This document shows positions 36,650-50,134 of a stretch of DNA of 64,000 nt, in pieces (position 1 is the stretch's first letter; every line of letters starts with the position of its first letter). The translations under genes were made by a program, and so were the position numbers. The notes under the pieces are model-generated. The model saw nothing but the letters and a program-made list of their open reading frames with translations, was not told the origin of the DNA and did not search any database. This stretch comes from Whitmania pigra (lineage: Eukaryota > Annelida > Clitellata > Hirudinida > Haemopidae): NCBI GenBank assembly GCA_021613335.1, contig JAJTWR010000365.1, positions 2,433,001 through 2,497,000 on the forward strand, in the 5' to 3' direction.

Positions 36650-39600
36650 CTACGTGGCATCAGAAATCCTAGTTTCGTCGGCAGAGGCTTCAGCTGAAGA
36701 TGATTGTGAAGGCACGTCGTGAAATGAATCATCCTCCCTCCCTCCATTTCTCCGTTGTGCTTCGTCAGGAATGTCGAAGTTTGTTTTTTTTGTCAATTCA
36801 ACACCTTTGCAGTTCGCTTCCTTTACTTTCACTTCCTCATTTCTTGGTTCCGTTCTAATGTGAGGATCCTTGAAATAATAAATAAATTAATAACAATAAA
36901 GCATTACTAAAGAAAATAGTGATAATTATGTATCGGTAGGTTAGCAACCTTAACATATGCATATCGGGCATGCCACCTAAAATATCAAATAAGAACTTAA
37001 TTTTGCCAATATCATAGAATTTACAATGTTAAACCTTTTCCTCCACAGTCAATTCAAAGCATCCATCCTCATTGCAAGTAATTGAAACCAAGTTCTGTTT
37101 AAGTTTGGAATCCAAGGTAATAAATTCATTGGCTCCTTCAGACACACTTTCAAAATCTCCTCTTGACGTAGCTCCGTCGCCGTTCATGCCGTTGTCTTTA
37201 ACCAAATCCTCATTTGAACTTTCTTGGGACTGAAGTATCCCTTCACTTTCAGCAGACCAAAGTTGTTGAAAAAGATCAGTCATCTGCTGCTCAACAAAGA
37301 CATCCAGCATGTGATCTAAGTCTTTCGAGTTTATGTCCATAGATTTAGCTATAGAATTAATGGCATCATTTTCAGCATCACTTATAAACTTGTCTTCATT
37401 TGTGATCTGTTCTGATGTTTCCTTTATTGGCTGGCTTATTGGTTGGCAATCTGCATTATTCCCATTGACCTCCATTCTGCTTTTCAGTCTTTCCAATAAA
37501 CTTTCAGTTTCAACTCCAAATTTCATGACTCCAGAAGTGTAAGCGTATTCTGTCAAGCGTGCCAAAGCGGTCGTCACCTGGACAAAACGTTGAGTATTCA
37601 AAGATCTTCTCACTCTCATGAATATAGAACAGTGTTACAAATGTAATATGTAGGATTTCTAACAATATTGCATATTTTTGAGGACTCACCTTCTTATTCT
37701 CAAATTCCAAAGCCATTTGCAATTGACCGATATTAGTACACTTTTGCAATAAAATCATTAACTCTTGGAACATATCTTTTGCCTCTTTTTGTTCTTTAAT
37801 TTTGTTTTCTTCTTTGTCGCTTCTGCTGCCTTCTCCGTCTGTGATTTTTATATTGATTTCATTGCCATCTTGAGCTCCGACTATTTGTCTGATGACTTTG
37901 ATTTGAGAAGCATCAAAGAGATCTCCACTGATATGATTATATTCTTGTGATTGAATAAGTGGTATGAGAGATTGAAGGTTAAGGTAGGTGAGAATAAAGC
38001 GAAGTCCTTTAGCCTTTTCTCCATTAACTATTCTCTTATTTTCAGAGCCAACATCTAAACCTGAATGTGATACTTGTTCCAAAGCTTCTGCAAATCTTTC
38101 CATGGTGGTCTTTGCATCAGTGTACTTTTGCAGAACTTCCTCTAAACCGAAATTACACAAATATAAACACTCTAATCATCTCTATATCTAATGGCAAAAT
38201 ATAATCTAATAGACTAGAAATTCATCAATCACAATCAAATTTCCTTGAATTATTCATAATGGGATTAATAGTATGCAGGCAGATTTCATAATAATGAGCA
38301 TGGCCATTCTGAAGATTAGGCAAGTTAAGCAAATTGAAGGAACTGTCTGTAAAATATGTCACTCTTGAGGGGCATAATATTATGCTCTTATGTTATATTA
38401 ACAATCTCCCTGGGAGGTCACATATTGATGAATCTTTTGGAGTCCAGACCTTAAAATGAAGAAACAAATATTTCTCAAATTAGCACAACCAACCTTATGG
38501 CTAAATAAAAGAAATTGCTGTTGTCCAAAGCAGTACCAAAAAAAATAATGGAGGTAACTCATAACAAAATACTTACGACTTTCTTTAGAAACGTCTATCT
38601 GCTTAGGGTGACATTGATGAACACATTAAAACATAAATTTTCCTTAAAATCTTGAAGGATGATGAGTTAGAGCAGTTATTGAATTGGGTTACAAAACATC
38701 TAAACAAACAAACATGTTCATAATAAAAATGATGAAGAACAAAGTTTCAACTTAATTATGAAGCCCAAAATTCAATTTATTAATAACAATTCTTTTTCAA
38801 GCTTCACAAACTTAAAGGGCATAAATCAAATAAAAGTATCTTTCACCTATGAATTCAACAAAGTCAAACAAGTTTTAGAATGTTGTTAATCATTTTTATT
38901 TACCAATATTCTGTTATATTAAAATTACTATTGGACACCCCCATCAGCAGGAATTCTTCCTTAGGACGTTCCTCTGGTTATCACTTCAGTCAAGTAGTTT
39001 ATTGGTTTATTTTTATTGCGAACATGCATATGTAATTACTTGATTTTCTTTGCATAACTTTAATTACTATTTGATGTTCACTTTCTTTTTTTTGTAATTT
39101 TGAAAAAATTATAATAAAAATGACTTTAAATTAGCCTAATTACTTGGTTCAAAATAATCTCCCATGCAATGGAATACAAAATTGTTACAAATTTAGAAAT
39201 CCATGAAAATATTAAAAAGAGGCAAGAGAATTAATATTTGAAGGCATTTAAAAGAAAAATGTTTTAAAAGTTTAAGATTTAGAGTCAAACCGCTAATACT
39301 CCGGTGACCCAAATAAACTTTATTAATTCAACAAAGATTTAAGAGATATATACACATATATATATATATATCAACACACAATCCAAAGTCAAAACAATCA
39401 ACCTGGTTTTCTAGGGCTCTCGCCAACATAGACAACCAGTTCAGGTATGGCTGCAATTGCATTATTCAGTACTTTTGCTTCATCAGAAAAGAGAAACACT
39501 GCAGGTATATTCACATCAGTCTTTCCATCTCCAGACATGGAAAAGTACTGAGACGAGGAGCTCGAAGATGCTGAGTTGTTATCTACAATTTAAATTTTGT

Positions 39601-42600
39601 TCAAAATTTGGACAAATAAAACAAATCTCAGCATCTTACCACAAACAATCCCTGCCAAACCTCCTGCATCTTGAATGTTTCTAGCCTGCATTTAAATATT
39701 TTAATTAGCATAAAGATCTAGAATTAGCCTATGTTATATTTGCTAGATAGAAAATAAAAAAAAATTGCATTCCAGTGCAGTATTATTGTAATTCACAATA
39801 TTTACAGTCACAGCTCAATAAACAAATTGCAATCACAAACCTTATCAACAAACATGCATCCTCCTCTTTCCACAATAACAACTTTTGTCTGGACCTCCAA
39901 CTTATTTTTCAGTGGAGAACAACCATCATAAGGTTCAGCTCTTGCAATTTGACCCTCAACCTTTTAAAAATATTGAATCATAATATAATTCTTAAGGTAG
40001 GTCACACTACAACTTTAATAATGTCTGCCAGGTTCAGCATCAACAAACCAAAAACATACCAACACAAGGAAATTTGAGGCAGTAACAAATATAAAAAATA
40101 TCAAATTAAATCTGAGCCCTAACTTTACTTAGCAATCAACTTATAAATTCTTTGAATGGGTTCAAATCAGTTCACAATTGATAATTCATTAAATGATTCA
40201 CAACTCTCTATAATATTACTAATACGTACAAAAATATATGCAAACAATGGTGCATAGAAGTAGGCCAGAATGACTTGAAATTTCATTCACATTTTTGAGA
40301 TTTCACATCATACATTACTTGTCCAACCAAGTAAAGGGTTAGCCATTGAATTGAGTGAACTTACCCCTGGATGATTTTTTAGGTTTAGACCAAACTGTGC
40401 AGGTCCTGCCTTTAGCACAACAGATCCAAATATTGGGGATGATAAAATTTGTACCACTCTTGGCTCTAAGGGCACTGAATTTTATCAGCATAATAAATGA
40501 TTAAATCATTCATAACAAAAATTAAAAAAAAAAAAAAACAAAGCAAAAGTAACTCAAAATGAAATTGAATATCACATCATGAATGAATTTTACATAAACA
40601 TAAACAAGCCCATTGCTTGCTTGATAAAAATTTGTTTGGTGAGATATGTCCAGAACTTGCGATCTTAATTGCGGCCAAATAAAGACCCTTAAGAAGGACC
40701 CAAAGGGTCATCTATAAAGCACATTCACAAAAACGTTTTCATTTTTAACCCCATTTTCCTGCATGTCCACTCTTGGTTTTTAATAAGATCAAAATAAAAA
40801 TGGCAGAAAGCAGTCTGGCTGGTGAGGACAGTGAATATGCATTTAATGAGAATGAGTTTGACTTTTGATAATCTGAAAATTAATGCAGTAGTCTGTGTTC
40901 CGTAGGAACTACACGATCACTGCAAAGAAAGCTCTAATTATAGAGGACAGTTTTCAAGGCAACATGACATCTGACTGAACTAGTTAGAAGCTGAAAGAAG
41001 GAGCCTGTTCAGTGCTTTGCAGGTTAACATGTCAATGGAATCCATTGTCTCTCATGCGAGGCCAGTGATGCGGGGACTGCTGATCTGATCCATCTATATA
41101 TATATATTATTCTTCCATAAATATATATATATATAAGGGAGAAAGTTAGGTGAGAGACTTAAATGCTAATGTAGCTGTCTACTTGACTGCAAAGGCAGTT
41201 GAGGCCCTTAATAAGTGGAGTGACATGATCATACTTTCTCTTATTTTGGAAAGTGTACTGATTTTCAAGAAGCTACTCGAGGCATCCGGAAAGTAAACCA
41301 ATCGCAGTTGCAACCTTAGGCACTGTGGTGAAATTTTGCAAAAACCTGTAATATTATAAGAATATATAGTATTTGACACAATGAAGGTTATGACAGTTGA
41401 TTTTCTAAGTACTGATAACTGCCACAGAAAAAATTTAATATGCAATTTATAGTGGTATTAACATGGCCATCAAGAATCTTCATTAATTGATGTGCCACAT
41501 CATAAGGGTAAGGCTAAGCAAGCAAGGATAATTTAAACAACAGGGATGAGAACATCAAAAGTTACTTAACACTATTTGGGAAAGGAGAAATTTAAGCTGA
41601 AATGTTGATGAATTGTGACGATGTTTCCCTGCAGATATGCTCCATATCAGAAGTTTTAAAGTGCATGTAGTATACAAAATCTAAATGTATAATTTCTGAA
41701 TAACCTTCTTTGGATTGAGATTTTGAGAGTTCAATCATTTCTTGCATAAACAACATGCCATCATGACTTGCTTCAGGGGAAATGGCCTGAAAATGAAATT
41801 ATTTGTCAAATTCCTAAAATGCACAGAGGAATTAAATCATTTTACAAGAAAATGAAAATACTTCAGAAGATATATGAACTAGCTGTACTCTGCCATCGTT
41901 CATGGTGATGAGTCGAATTCCCATCTGATTAAGATGCTCCATCTGTTCCTTATTGCCTGCTATGAAGTCTATTGCCCTTAGACGACCTCCAACCCTAAAA
42001 CAATGGCAATCAAAATCAAAAAGCAAATCTTCCTAATCACATCATGGTTTTATGAGGCAAACATTCAATATTGAATGAGTGCAGGTTGGCCGAATGGGTT
42101 ATGTGTCTGCGTATGGCAGTAATGGCAAAATTCATGATGTGTCATGTTCGAAACCCAGCCTGCACTGCCGCAAGCGTCCTTAATAATAATAATTAATTTA
42201 TAAAGCGCCGTGTGCGTAGTGTCAGAGGCGCCTTGTGTCTTCGCTTCCTTCCTTGGGAAGAAGCGCTATATAAATGGTTTCTAGAAGCGCCTCCGATGCC
42301 AGATGCCATGCATATGTAAATATATAAAGCTCTATATAAATGAAATACAATATTGTATTCTTTATATAACCTGCAACATTGTATATGTTTATATTTAAAA
42401 GCTCCATCTGTTTTGATAACTTTCTTAAATATAAATTTTATAGCTTCAAATTTGGTCATATAATTTAAACACCATGTAATATACATGAAATAAACTATTA
42501 TAACATATATAATAATTTAAATACCATATAATGTAATTTAAATCTCTCGATAAACTTAAAAATGAATTAAGAGTGGTTTCATATAAGTAGCACAATTGAT

Positions 42601-45600
42601 TTTTATTGAGGGTCTATCAGAGGAAGTGTATAACATTTCATTAGCTACTAAAATTGTACGTCAAGTTGAAAAAATTAAAGCTTTATTTGACATCTGAGAA
42701 CCTAAATTTATACAAAAAAATTATTTTTGCAGAAATGTTCACAAAATAGGGAGGGGTTAACCAAAGCAGATATTTGTAGGGAAGGAGGGGATAAAAATTG
42801 GGCAAATTTTAGCAGACAACTTTTTATGGACGACCTCTGAGCAAAACAAATGTGTTATTTTACTTAATATATTTGATCAATTATAGATAAAATTGATCAG
42901 TTAGAGTCAAAGTTTCTTTAACAAAAGTTAATAAATTCTAAACCTTTGAAAAGGCCTTGGGCATAATCTCTCAACCATATTTTTTAGAGGATTTCTGAGA
43001 TCTTGTGCATAGTTAATGGTTCCCTTGAAAAGATGAGATGCACTGGGGCAAGTGTTTGCAAATTCCTCATCTTCCTCATCCTCTTCCTCCTCTGTCAAGC
43101 TGTTCAGAATTTGAGAAGGAATGTCCTGCAAATTGGCATAAAAGTTGTGAAATACACTATGCAGTTGGTGAGCAGTTAACATCTCTGAAGTTAAATGCTT
43201 ACTAAATTAACTGTGACCAACAAATCAGAAGATAAAGTGACATTATGAAAACTTATTGAATTACATAAACTCATTCATAGAAACTCATAAATATTAATTA
43301 GTAGCATGTAACACCAAAGGATTCAACTAATAACATTTTAATTATCAGAATAGCACATAAATTATATAAAAGAGTAGCATTTGTTTAGCAAAACAGAGCA
43401 GTTAATGAAGTAAAAAAACAAATAATTAGTAATACTTCTGTCTTATTCTGCCCATGAACAGAGAGGAAAAGAGGTAGAAGATGGGCTTCAGTGGTGAATA
43501 TAAAATCATCTATGTCCACTTTTAGATCCTCCTTTTCAGAAAATAATAGGAACAGATATTTGAACGTTTCCGCAAATACAAATGAATCCATCCTGCAAAG
43601 ATGGGTTTGTTCAATTAACCAATTTTAAAAATTATGACTAAATTAAACAAGAAAATTTTAATCAGTCCAAATGTGTGCTAAAGAGCACAGTTACCTAGCA
43701 ACCACATTCAGACATTTTAACAATATAATGATTCATATTATTATAAATTATTATTATAAATATTATTATAAATTACAGTGCAAAATTCTGTTTAAAATTC
43801 CAACTATGCAATGCCTTACTGGTCTTCATGGTCCCCTGTTGTAACATCTTTAATAGCAGCAAATCCACATTCAACCCTCGCAATTTTGTTAAGATTTTCT
43901 AATACTTTTTTTCCTACTTCCAAATAATGATGGTCCCCAGTGGCCTTTTGAAATTATTTATAACTGAGATTCAAGAATTTCACTAAAATGCAAACTTGAA
44001 CTTGATTACGCAATTACACATTAAGAATAAAAATTTAAAAGAAACAAATTAATTATAAATTTTTATAAACATTAAACATTCGGCTCTCAATTTGAATCTG
44101 AGGATGATTGGGTTAAATGATTTTTATATGAAGGATGAAAACAAAAGTTCTCTACATTGTCTCAGCTTCTTAAACATAATTAAGACCTCTATCCAATCTT
44201 CTCCAATCAAATTTAATATCTTCAGAAATGACCACTGACTGGAATCTAGTTCTCCAACAAAAACTCAAAAGTTAGGCATTCTAATCTGGAGAAATTCATC
44301 TGTGTTTTTTGTCAATGCAACTCCCATTCGGCTCAGTCCTTCTCTGCTTGCAAAATTCCAACAAAATCAATTACACCAATACATATACTAGCTGGCCATT
44401 CACTATTGCATTATTATAAAGATCATTTCATCATCTGTGGAATAGCAACAGCCAAATCTATCCTAGCTCCATTATCTTATTCCCACTTCTACATGCTCTT
44501 CACCAATACCAGTCATCTGCATCGACACATCCACAAATCAACTGAAGATCTTCAAATGTTACCCAAATATGGGATGTTCTTTCCTGCCTCAGTCAATTAT
44601 ATACCTTTTCATGCACCACTTGAAGATGCAACTCTTCATTAAGTCAAAAAAAAAACAAGTGTCCAATTTATTTGCATGAAAACATTGTTGTTTTTAACAT
44701 GCACAAGCTTATCTAAGATATTGGTAAAAAACAGTAATAAATCTTTCCAGCCATTTATATAATGCAACTTTTGTAGGTTTACCTGGTGGTCTGCAAACTC
44801 AACACATAATGATTTGTTTTTAATCAATTAAGAAATAATTGAGACAAAAATTGAAATTCCGACTTATAAGCAATTATCCTTCTTATCACATAAATGATAG
44901 TGTCCACATTAAAAGCATATTTAAAGAATATTAGTTAGTGTCCATATTAAAAACATATTTAAAAAATATTATGTAGTGCAATAGTGCAAAGATGTAACCT
45001 TGAACAGAAAATAAGTAGACTCAAGAAATTCTGGTCGTAATGGATGTTGTGCCCAATGAACTCTGAAGTCACTTGTGAATGCCTGACACACAAAAACATC
45101 GCCTTAAGATCTTTCAAATATTCATTTTTAGAAATGTGCCTAGTAACTTACATAATATCAAAAGATATCATATTTAATTAACATGTTACAAACAAGTTAT
45201 TAGCCATGATTTAGCATTTAAATGATACTAAATTCATCCAAATTGACACTAAATTTTAATAAGTTACTTTTACTCACAGATAATTACTCTAGTTATGAAA
45301 TTTTTTATCTTTTAAGCTCCATGAACATTAACAAAACTCACCTCAGGAATGAAGTTGTGTCTCAACATGACTTGATACAGCATCTCATGAATTTCAATTG
45401 CTGGCTTTAAATCGCCTTTCAGTACCTCAACATTAGCAAATAAATTGAAATTTATAAATTATCTTCTTATCATAGTAAATGTAGTGGTCTCATTCTTTAA
45501 AAGAACCCTGTTTCTCACATGACTTAATCGAAATATAAAAAAAAAGAGCTTAAAATTTGTTTATTTAACACGAATAATGATAGAAAAGAAAGTAATAATT

Positions 45601-48023
45601 TTATTTAACATTTTATATGCCTTACTATTTGATTATCCATGTTTATGCAAAAATCAGTTTCATCTGTAATTGATACTCAATGACATAAGAAACGTAATGG
45701 AAATATTTACTATATGCCAACTATGAAAAAATGCATCTAGCTCAACGAATAAGTCTTGTTGAGACTTTAACAACCAGCCAGATTGAGTGAGCAAATGGCC
45801 AAAATTCTTCTAAAAGGACCAATAAAATCTAATAAAAGATAAGAAAGGAAACACATCATACAAAATTAGCAACATATTTCTGATCCTTATTACTGCATTT
45901 TCCATAAATTGTTGGAAAACACAAATGTACAACCATATTTTTAGTACAACTAAATACAAATATGAAAATAAATAAAAATTCATTACATTTTCAATAAAAA
46001 CAATGTATCCAAAATTAGATTTTAAAAAGTAATTCCTCCAAAAGTTATAAATAACGTAAAAATTGAGTTCTTTTAAAGATATGATGACCACTCATCTAAC
46101 GAATCTTTTAACTATGTAACTATGAATTTACTTGTAGTCCAGGCCAGAAAGCAAACAAAGAATCCATGAAATTGCGAGCAGTGGTTTGAGGTCTATGCAT
46201 GTGAACGTCTAACATTAGCGGACCGTTATTAATGTATTTCATGACTGCCTTGTAATGCTGCAAAAATTCATTGATTATCAATAAAGGAAAATTTAAATGA
46301 TATAAATCAAATGCAAACTGTGTTGAATCTTTCAAGGTACACATCATCACCCAGCATGATGTAAGCCTTCAGAAGGTATTCATAGTAGGAGTCTATCCCC
46401 GCACCCACGCCACTCTCTGAATGTCATGTCGATGTTCTTTTATAAAACATGATGGCATATGGCAAATCATCTAACCTTTTCGAATCCAATCTCCATTTTG
46501 GATATTAATAACCGTTCCCACAAGATCACTGACACTATGACGTGACTTCCACAGGTAATCCATGGCTTTTGAAGCTTTCTCCTAAACATTTAAGTGATCA
46601 TTAGAATATCCAATACCACTTTATCATTTATCTTATGAATGTCATTCAAAAATGTTAAAATTATTAATTATTACTATTACTATTATTATTAATTAAATTT
46701 ATTTCAGAACTTTTACCCTCAATTAATAAACCTCAAACTTTCTGCCATACAATTTGGAGGAAGTGGTAAAGTGAACAATACTTGAACATTTGACAACTGT
46801 CCCAATTTCAATAATTTTTAGGTGTTTTGTTTTAATTTTAAGACAACATTATAAGCTAATTTATAACCTCAAAAATCATGTTGCCTGTCAGCCTGCTAAG
46901 AGCAGAAAATTCAAGAAGCATTGTTCCTGCACAGGCTGTGCACGTATCCTTTTCCTGCCCTGTTCGGCTCATTTCTGGATTCACACCGTATCTCAAATTT
47001 ACCTGAAGAAAGACAAACAATCAGACTATGACTAAATAACCACGAATGTAGAATTAAAACGTCACTCTTGGATACGGCATCCCTGTAGAAGTGTTAAAAG
47101 CTGGTAGGAGCCGATTGCCAATGTCTGCAGCTAGTTTGAGAAGTTCGCCTTCATACCAAGACATTCCTATCATCTTTTTCTTTAAGTGGTCAGCCATCAT
47201 ATGTCCTCCAAGTAAACCACTGCATTAAATGTTAGCCTTATGTACAAGTATACTAAAGGCAGAAAATAAATATAAAATCTCACCCAACAACCCTGATGTT
47301 TGCCTCAAAAACTGATACAACAATATCATTATCAAAATTCACCTCTTTTACAATCTTTTTTACAGAGTCTTCAAAGATATCCAATTCTCCAAGAACCTGG
47401 CATTTATAATTGACAGTGCTAGTTTCTGTAACTAGTTCCACAATATTATAAGAATATTTAAAACTCACCACTAATGTATCTAAAGCATCTATCAACGAGA
47501 GAGAGTAACTGAAAACATGTTAATGATGTACTTGATCTAGGTAATACGCAAAAATAATTTTTTATACAAACTTTCCAAGTACATCATCAACATCTCCCCG
47601 ACTGGGTTCAACCCCTCTGTATCGCCCTTTACAACTTAAAGGCATTAACTCATCAGCTGGATAAGCATGATCCTAAGTGACAAATAAATGATTCAAGATT
47701 CAAATAATTGGGATATGCAAACAAATTTTAAAAAATTAATGCAAACCATATAATGCTTGAAAGCATGGTGAAACATCTCTAATGATTGTTCCCTAAATTT
47801 ATAGACATATAAAACATGGATTAAAATAATAGATAAAACCATTTCATTTCATTTGAACAATCTCATATAAATTAACAGCATTAAACCTATATATTTTCCG
47901 CTGTACCCATTATATGAGATAAACATATTACTTTAGAGTAAGTTTTTCTTCTCTTGACATGGATTGACACGAATCAAAAAGAAACAGCATCAATATTAAA
48001 CTTAAACTCGTTGTTGTGTTCAT
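36650..48023 (-). CDS. EDEM3: ER degradation-enhancing alpha-mannosidase-like protein 3 (EDEM3)
   Basis: ER glycoprotein quality-control protein of glycosyl hydrolase family 47 that trims mannose from misfolded glycoproteins for ERAD. ATG at 48021-48023 begins a signal peptide ([19 protein letters not shown]) followed by [11 protein letters not shown]47 blocks in order: [10 protein letters not shown] and [11 protein letters not shown] (47600-47495), [11 protein letters not shown] (47280-47330), a [11 protein letters not shown] block (46370-46410), [20 protein letters not shown] (46150-46220), [20 protein letters not shown] and [13 protein letters not shown] (43450-43590), and [17 protein letters not shown] (41930-41990). 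A protease-associated domain follows ([18 protein letters not shown], 40373-40470; [34 protein letters not shown]). The C-terminal exons (38143-37690, 37612-37038, 36870-36650) encode about 430 helical and acidic residues I cannot match, ending ETRISDAT without a KDEL-type signal. Confidence 0.9.
39355..39372. repeat. Short (TA)n tract
   Basis: ACACATATATATATATATAT run in an EDEM3 intron; similar TA tracts occur at about 41094-41107 and 41121-41134. Confidence 0.8.
42081..42276 (+). mobile_element. tRNA-derived SINE
   Basis: A tRNA-like head (42081-42163) has ends GCAGGTT and AGCCTGC that pair as an acceptor stem, an A-box-like TGGCCGAATGG (42087-42097) and a B-box-like GTTCGAAACCC (42146-42156). 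Its T-stem does not pair, so it is not a working tRNA gene. The body (42181-42245) matches the fragment at 10860-10950, and the 3' end carries AGCGCTATATAAATG, a tail common in invertebrate short repeats. It sits in an EDEM3 intron. Two related copies in 64 kb support a dispersed family. Confidence 0.7.
44898..44973 (+). repeat. Two-copy 38-bp tandem duplication
   Basis: TAGTGTCCACATTAAAAGC and following bases recur 38 bp later with several substitutions, in an EDEM3 intron. It is more diverged than the duplication at 19687. Confidence 0.7.
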
Positions 48024-50134
48024 TATTTGAATGAAATCGATTACCAAATGCACTATATACAGAATCACTAGGACCGCGATACAATACCTAAAGCCAACGC
48101 ATCATCGTCATCATCACCGTGACATAGAGTAAAAAACAAAAACAAAAACACCTGATATTTTATTTGGGAAAAACATTCAAAGTGGAGATTCAAATTTACA
48201 CAAACACATGTGAATTTATTACTATTCTGTCAAACAATTTAATTGTTTTTAATGTAAAAATAGTGGCTTAGCACCTATTCAGCACCTATAGTGGCAGTTC
48301 GTCCACCCTCGCGTTAAAAATATTTGGACTCGTTTTTGTCTCTCATGAGTACACTTAAGTTTCGATTTTATTGTATTAAAGACGAGACTCAACTTTTTAA
48401 AGACCCAAGGACTGTAGTAAATGACTTGAAACAATCAAGAAAATGAATTATGATATAAATTATTGTCACATTAATGTTTTCCTTCTTCCTCTCCAGGCAT
48501 TGATTCTGAAGATCTTCCAGACTCTGTGAGTCTCCATCAAAGTTCTTATGGCCTATCTTTTTCCACGAGCTCCTCGTCTCCAATGAGATTGCACCTCTCC
48601 AATCGATGATGAAGGCAGTGAAAATCGACTGAATTTGATCCGAGTCTTGCCTTGGATTATTTCATCCACCGATGAATGTCAGTGATGTATTTGTTGGTCT
48701 TGAATTGGTTTCCTGTTTTGCTGTCATCTGATCTCACTCCAGAAGTAGGTATCACGTTCAGAGGCTGCCTACCACAACTGTCAGCCCCGTCTTCTTACGG
48801 TTCGTTTCAAAACTTTCCATCCAAGGCATTTTTTTCATGTATTCTCTGTCTATCAACCGGCGCTTTGATTCAACACCTCAGAGATTTCCTCGCATGGCAT
48901 TTTAAAGTATTTGTAATTTGCGAGTATAAACTGTTATAACTCAGTCTCGCTGTCCATAGTTGTCTCGACTGGAGATGCTGTGAATATGGGATCCACGGCA
49001 TAATTTGTTGGCTTAACAGAGCTTGTTGTTTTTTGAATGAAGTTGTTTAAAGATTCGCGATATCCTGATTTCTTATCGTCTCAAAGGTATCTACAAATTG
49101 TAGACCGGCTCAGACATAAATCCACATTTATTTTAAAGTACCCTTGAAGAGCACCCCTTGGAAGCTTCACAAAGATTTCTCATCTGACAATGATCCAGTT
49201 TTTGGCCCTCTTCACATGAGTTCCACATTTTTATGGAACTTTCAAAAAAAGCCTTTTGGAACATTCAATTGCTTCTGCAATTTCCAAGTGAAAATGGATT
49301 AGGGCATACAGATCAAATAATCCTTATGAAACTCAAGTTACTCATGGATAAAATTTTCTGGAGTCCTGCATGCACTATTTTGTCGAAAATTATTTAAAAA
49401 ATTTGGTAATTACACAACGCGACATAAAACAACCAATTATTGGATTTGTGCAGTAAAATTATCCATGCTGACATTTATACCCATTATTTAGGAAGTTCAC
49501 AAATCAAAGAAAAAGTTGCTAGAGTTGTCAATAGTTTAGGTATATAAATAATCTTGTATTTATGGACCAGGGTCAATTCACATTCCTCTTCAAATGTTAT
49601 CTTGTCGGCTACAACAAGATCATAGATCCACTGAAAGTTTTTAAAAAATATATTCAGTATAAGACATTGTCTCAAAGGTTAAATTAAGCATAGAAGAAGC
49701 ATCAACTTTATTAAATGTTTTTCTTGAAGTCTATTAATTAATAAGATGATAGCATAAACAATGGAATTCTATATATCTGGAATTGTGACAGAGTGATCAT
49801 ATGACCAGGAATTCATCTAATTTAGGAAAAAATAAAATTTCACAGTGAAGCAATTTATAGCTTCAATAATCATCAAATGAAATTGTGTTAAAACACAGGT
49901 TAACAAACATAAATCTAATTTGAAAATCATAAACAAAATTTTAAAAATCATAATAAGTTCATTATCAATTTATTGGCTTACATGGCATGAAAATCAAGGT
50001 AAACCAGTGATAATGCAAAATCCTTTAAGTAACTAAAATATAAAGCAAATAAACCTCCTGCATAATCGTGAACAAAATCTAAAAGCATACATGTCGCAGG
50101 CAAAACGAAAGTCATGTTGCAAAGTTTGAAAATT
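48024..50134. other. Spacer between EDEM3 and myosin II with unassigned minus-strand frames
   Basis: 2.1 kb containing the EDEM3 promoter and the myosin 3' UTR. Three minus-strand stretches look protein-like: about 49540-49637 after a good acceptor (WIYDLVVADKITFEEECELT), about 48946-49083 (YRESLNNFIQKTTSSVKPTN, ending DSETEL and TAA), and about 48389-48650 (GDSQSLEDLQNQCLERKKEN). They could be exons of a small gene or old element pieces. I recognise no family, and the first and second are separated by stops in all frames unless spliced. Confidence 0.35.
48946..49083 (-). other. Possible terminal exon of an unknown protein
   Basis: About 45 codons on the minus strand, possibly opened by an AG acceptor near 49083. 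It ends in ...MDSETEL then TAA. The last four residues ETEL fit a class I PDZ-binding motif (x-S/T-x-hydrophobic). Composition is disordered-tail-like. Without the upstream exons its reality is uncertain. Confidence 0.25.

Noticed and set aside
36930..36960. Extra small EDEM3 exon encoding WHARYAYVK
   Set aside because: Its phase does not fit the upstream donor (it would give a stop after eight codons), whereas joining the flanking exons directly keeps the frame.
42081..42163. Functional tRNA gene
   Set aside because: Acceptor ends and A/B boxes are tRNA-like, but the T-stem does not pair and the sequence continues into a dispersed repeat body, so it is a SINE head.
45810..46091. 93-codon minus-strand frame rich in Phe, Tyr and Leu
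   Set aside because: It lies in an EDEM3 intron; the membrane-like composition is typical of translated AT-rich DNA.
48550..48600. ER stress response element (ERSE) upstream of EDEM3
   Set aside because: CCAAT-type and CCACG-type pentamers are present but in the wrong order and with 12 instead of 9 bases between them.
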